From contig NZ_CP146608.1 in assembly GCF_037113415.1 (NCBI RefSeq), positions 3,505,001 to 3,569,000 on the forward strand: a stretch of DNA of 64,000 bases, written 5' to 3'. This DNA is from Devosia sp. XK-2 (GTDB taxonomy: Bacteria > Pseudomonadota > Alphaproteobacteria > Rhizobiales > Devosiaceae). The position numbers and the translations under genes are program-made. Position 1 is the stretch's first letter. Every line of letters starts with the position of its first letter. Under the pieces are notes generated by a model, which saw only the letters and a program-made list of their open reading frames with translations, was not told the origin of the DNA and ran no database searches. Shown in pieces: positions 61,765 to 64,000 of this stretch.

Positions 61765-62067
61765 CTATTCGTCGCGCTCGACGAAGCTGAACTCGGCCTC
61801 ATTGCCGCCGGAGGGGTCGTCGGACACCATCAGGGCCAGATTGCCCTGGTCCAGGGCCGCAAACCATTCCTCCCAGCTCACCAGTTGGAAACCGCCGATC
61901 CTGTCGGGTCCTTCATTGCCAAGGGAATTCAGGCTCGCCTGCCCGAAGGACAATTGCAGCACCGTGCGCGTCTTGCTGCCATCGGGAACGTCCATCAATA
62001 CGGGATTGCCGCCGCGCGCGATCACCCATTCGCGAATGGCCTCTCGATCTGTCAGGACTTTGGACAT
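61765..62067 (-). CDS. Small hypothetical protein
   Basis: 100 residues, MSKVLTDREAIREWVIARGG, then NPVLMDVPDGSKTRTVLQLS. It is acidic, soluble and without signal or membrane segments. The C-terminal half has WEEWFAALDQGNLALMVSDD. I do not recognise the family. It is coded opposite to the surrounding genes, with 80 bp before DUF4893. Confidence 0.65.
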   Translation of the reverse strand: MSKVLTDREAIREWVIARGGNPVLMDVPDGSKTRTVLQLSFGQASLNSLGNEGPDRIGGFQLVSWEEWFAALDQGNLALMVSDDPSGGNEAEFSFVERDE

Positions 62068-62147
62068 CTATGCCTCCATATTCGCTCTGCTTGAGAAAGC
62101 GCTATTGCCGTGCAAGGTTCCTTGATCTGGAACAAGAGAGCCCCGCA

Positions 62148-62747
62148 ATGCGCAAAGTCCCCTTCCGTATCCTCGCCACAGTGTTGGCCGGACTTGCCGC
62201 CCAGTCCCAGCTTGCGCCTTTTGCCTGCGAAGTTCCAGCGCAGGCAGCCATCAGCCCCTTCGACGGGGATCGCATGACCGGGTTCGAGACCGCGCGCTAT
62301 CGCGGACTTGCCGAGGCGCTGCTGGCGGACAATGCCGCAGACCGGCAGGCCGTTTCGGCGCTGTTCAGCGCTGGCGAAACACCCATCGCCAGCCTTCCCG
62401 ACGGCCAATATGATTGCCGCACCATCAAGCTGGGCGGACTGCTCCCTTTGACCGCCTATGCCTATTTCGACTGCGCGGTTTCGCACCAGGGCGCCGTGAT
62501 CGAGAAACTGACCGGTTCGCAGCGCTTTAAGGGCGATTTGCTGCCCTCCGATGGCGGCGCGCTCTTTTATCGGGGTGCGCTGCATTATGGCGATGAGCAG
62601 CCCATGGCCTATGACGCAGAGGACGAGCGCAGCCAGGTTGGCTGCCTTTACAAGGTCAGCGGCAAGCCGGTGCGCTACCGGCTCGAATTGCCCTTTCCGC
62701 GCTTTGAATCCACCCATGACGTCATCGAGCTGGTTCCGGCCCGCTAA
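62148..62747 (+). CDS. DUF4893 secreted protein
   Basis: 199 residues with an N-terminal signal (MRKVPFRILATVLAGLAAQS). DGQYDCRTIKLGGLLPLTAY, YAYFDCAVSHQGAVIEKLTG and FYRGALHYGDEQPMAY are DUF4893-type segments. Cysteines in YDCRT and FDCAV, and in GCLYKV, are conserved in the visible pattern. The function is unknown. It directly precedes rimM with a 61-bp gap. Confidence 0.82.
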   Translation: MRKVPFRILATVLAGLAAQSQLAPFACEVPAQAAISPFDGDRMTGFETARYRGLAEALLADNAADRQAVSALFSAGETPIASLPDGQYDCRTIKLGGLLPLTAYAYFDCAVSHQGAVIEKLTGSQRFKGDLLPSDGGALFYRGALHYGDEQPMAYDAEDERSQVGCLYKVSGKPVRYRLELPFPRFESTHDVIELVPAR

Positions 62748-62808
62748 CAAGGGTTTGCGCCCGATGCGGGCGCTGCTATGGAGCCATATAGGCAATAAGA
62801 GAAGGTCG

Positions 62809-63345
62809 ATGGCAGACAAACCATCCCCCGTTTTACTGGGCACGATCGGCGCCGCGCATGGCATCAAGGGCGAGGTGCGGATCAACTCGCACACCCAGGA
62901 CCCTGAGGCCATCGCCCATTATGGACCGCTCGCGACCAACCGGCCGGGCCTGACCGTCACCATCGAGGCTGCGCGCCTCAACAAGAATGTGCTGATCGCC
63001 CGTCTCAAGGGTATTGGCGACCGCAATGCCGCCGAGGCCCTCAATGGTGTGGCGCTGTATGTCGAGCGCGACCAATTGCCCGAAATCGAGGACGAGGACG
63101 ATTTCTATCACGCCGACCTGATCGGGCTCGATGCCCAGCTCGATAGCGGCGTTTCCATCGGCGCGGTCAGCGCCATTTACGACCATGGCGCGGGCGACAT
63201 TCTGGAAGTGCGCGATCCGCTTTCCGGCGACACCTTTCTTTACCCATTCACCAAGGCCGTTGTGCCCGATATCCGCCTCGCCGATGGCTATCTGGTCATC
63301 GTGCCGCCGCTCGATGCAGAACCGGGCGAGGAAGAACCGGACTGA
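62809..63345 (+). CDS. rimM: Ribosome maturation factor RimM
   Basis: 16S rRNA-processing protein for the 30S head. 178 residues. [20 protein letters not shown] is the N-terminal RimM domain; [20 protein letters not shown], then DILEVRD, and [13 protein letters not shown], form the PRC barrel. It starts at ATG 62809, preceded by AGAGAAGG. Its stop overlaps trmD (TGATG). rpsP, usually just upstream, is absent. Confidence 0.96.
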   Translation: MADKPSPVLLGTIGAAHGIKGEVRINSHTQDPEAIAHYGPLATNRPGLTVTIEAARLNKNVLIARLKGIGDRNAAEALNGVALYVERDQLPEIEDEDDFYHADLIGLDAQLDSGVSIGAVSAIYDHGAGDILEVRDPLSGDTFLYPFTKAVVPDIRLADGYLVIVPPLDAEPGEEEPD

Positions 63346-64000
63346 TGTTCTCGGCCGATATCATCACGCTCTTTCCCGAGCTGTTTCCCGGGCCCCTGGG
63401 CGCCTCGGTCTTGGGTCGCGGGCTCAATGACGGGCTCTGGTCCCTGCGCGCCACCCAATTGCGCGACTTTGCCACCGACCGCCATCGCACCGTGGACGAC
63501 ACCCCTTCGGGCGGCGGCGCTGGCATGGTGCTCAAGCCCGACATTCTGGCCAAGGCCATTGACGCCGTCGCTCCGGCAAACGATCCACGCCCCCGCATCC
63601 TGATGTCGCCGCGGGGCCGGCCGTTGACCCAGCAGCGCGCGCACGAATTGGCGCTAGGGCCGGGCGCGGTCATCGTCTGCGGCCGCTTCGAGGGCGTGGA
63701 CCAGCGCGTCATCGATGCCCGCAATCTCGAAGAAATTTCTATCGGCGATTATGTGCTCGCCGGCGGGGAAGTAGCAGCCATGGTGCTGCTCGAGGCCGTA
63801 ATACGCCTCATTCCCGGCGTGTTGGGCGCCCTCGATAGCCGCGACGAAGAAAGCTTTGAAAATGGGCTGCTCGAATATCCGCAATATACGCGGCCACAGA
63901 ATTTCGAAGGTCTCGAAATCCCCCCCGTTCTGGTTTCTGGGGATCATGGCAAGATCGCCAAATGGCGGCACGAGCAGTCGTTGGAACTGACGCGGGCGCG
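63345..64000 (+). CDS. trmD: tRNA (guanine37-N1)-methyltransferase TrmD, cut by the window edge
   Basis: The first 218 codons are visible. [40 protein letters not shown], and [20 protein letters not shown] are family motifs. [20 protein letters not shown] is the SAM knot region. It methylates G37 in tRNAs reading CNN codons and prevents frameshifting. The start overlaps the rimM stop; the 3' end continues beyond the window. Confidence 0.96.
   Translation, partial: MFSADIITLFPELFPGPLGASVLGRGLNDGLWSLRATQLRDFATDRHRTVDDTPSGGGAGMVLKPDILAKAIDAVAPANDPRPRILMSPRGRPLTQQRAHELALGPGAVIVCGRFEGVDQRVIDARNLEEISIGDYVLAGGEVAAMVLLEAVIRLIPGVLGALDSRDEESFENGLLEYPQYTRPQNFEGLEIPPVLVSGDHGKIAKWRHEQSLELTRA

Noticed and set aside
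1-64000. Prophage, integrase, complete insertion sequence, CRISPR array, riboswitch
   Set aside because: I looked for integrase or transposase motifs, regularly spaced direct repeats and known riboswitch cores by eye, and found none.

Overview
This 64 kb window is a GC-rich, densely coded chromosomal segment of an alphaproteobacterium, most likely order Hyphomicrobiales (Rhizobiales) and possibly near Devosia. That assignment is an inference. It rests on the gene order (tsaD-gpsA-YciI; hemC-hemD-Mic60-like-hemY; DUF2794...DUF1223-acnA-ccmABCDG; DUF1674-htpX-rsmB-heparinase-purH), on the GAAC-N7-GAAC LexA box, on a CtrA-type box, and on dispersed palindromic repeats typical of that order. Most of the window is core housekeeping sequence. 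There is no prophage, integron, CRISPR array or complete insertion sequence.

Layout. 0-6.6 kb: YciI/gpsA/tsaD divergent from a haem block (hemC, hemD, a mitofilin/Mic60 homologue, hemY), then tRNA-Thr(CGT). 6.6-10.5 kb: a FeeM-type N-acyl amino acid synthase, a membrane GGDEF-EAL protein and phhB. 10.5-16.5 kb: the SOS mutasome operon imuA-imuB-dnaE2 under a perfect LexA box. 16.6-21.5 kb: TerB, UspA with an FNR/FixK-type box, soluble pyrophosphatase, a beta-lactamase-fold hydrolase and a DUF3445 haem protein. 21.5-23.6 kb: the main accessory island, with a GIY-YIG nuclease gene framed by inverted copies of a dispersed palindrome, next to an AT-richer orphan gene with a HEPN-like motif. 23.6-29.5 kb: hppA, DUF167, YggT, DedA and typA. 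29.7-35.9 kb: a VOC/sigma-factor pair, a second GGDEF-EAL protein, an internally deleted chloramphenicol-phosphotransferase-like gene, argG divergent from an Lrp regulator, and a LysE exporter. 35.9-44 kb: rlmJ, rlmN, two IalB proteins, thpR, a Bax-inhibitor protein, acetyltransferases, an Imm5-like protein and DUF2794. 44-50.8 kb: DUF1223, acnA, ccmABCDG and a tiny Flp-like peptide gene. 50.8-58.3 kb: DUF1674 (SDHAF4-like), htpX, rsmB, heparinase, purH and a flippase. 58.4-64 kb: leuC, a zincin-like peptidase, a diguanylate cyclase, DUF4893, rimM and a partial trmD.

How the genes work together. Haem synthesis (hemC, hemD, hemY) and cytochrome c maturation (ccmABCDG) both serve respiration, as do acnA and an SDHAF4-like assembly factor. 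Two pyrophosphatases (soluble ppa and H+-pumping hppA) clear or use PPi. Three cyclic-di-GMP proteins with different domain layouts suggest layered second-messenger control. RNA modification and translation genes recur (tsaD, rlmN, rlmJ, rsmB, rimM, trmD, typA, thpR).

Points most worth a second look: the inverted-repeat-framed GIY-YIG cassette (with a REPIN-like doublet of the same repeat elsewhere in the window), the adjacent HEPN-like orphan, a structured plus-strand RNA candidate at about 43.9-44.0 kb, and the in-frame internal deletion of the phosphotransferase-like gene.
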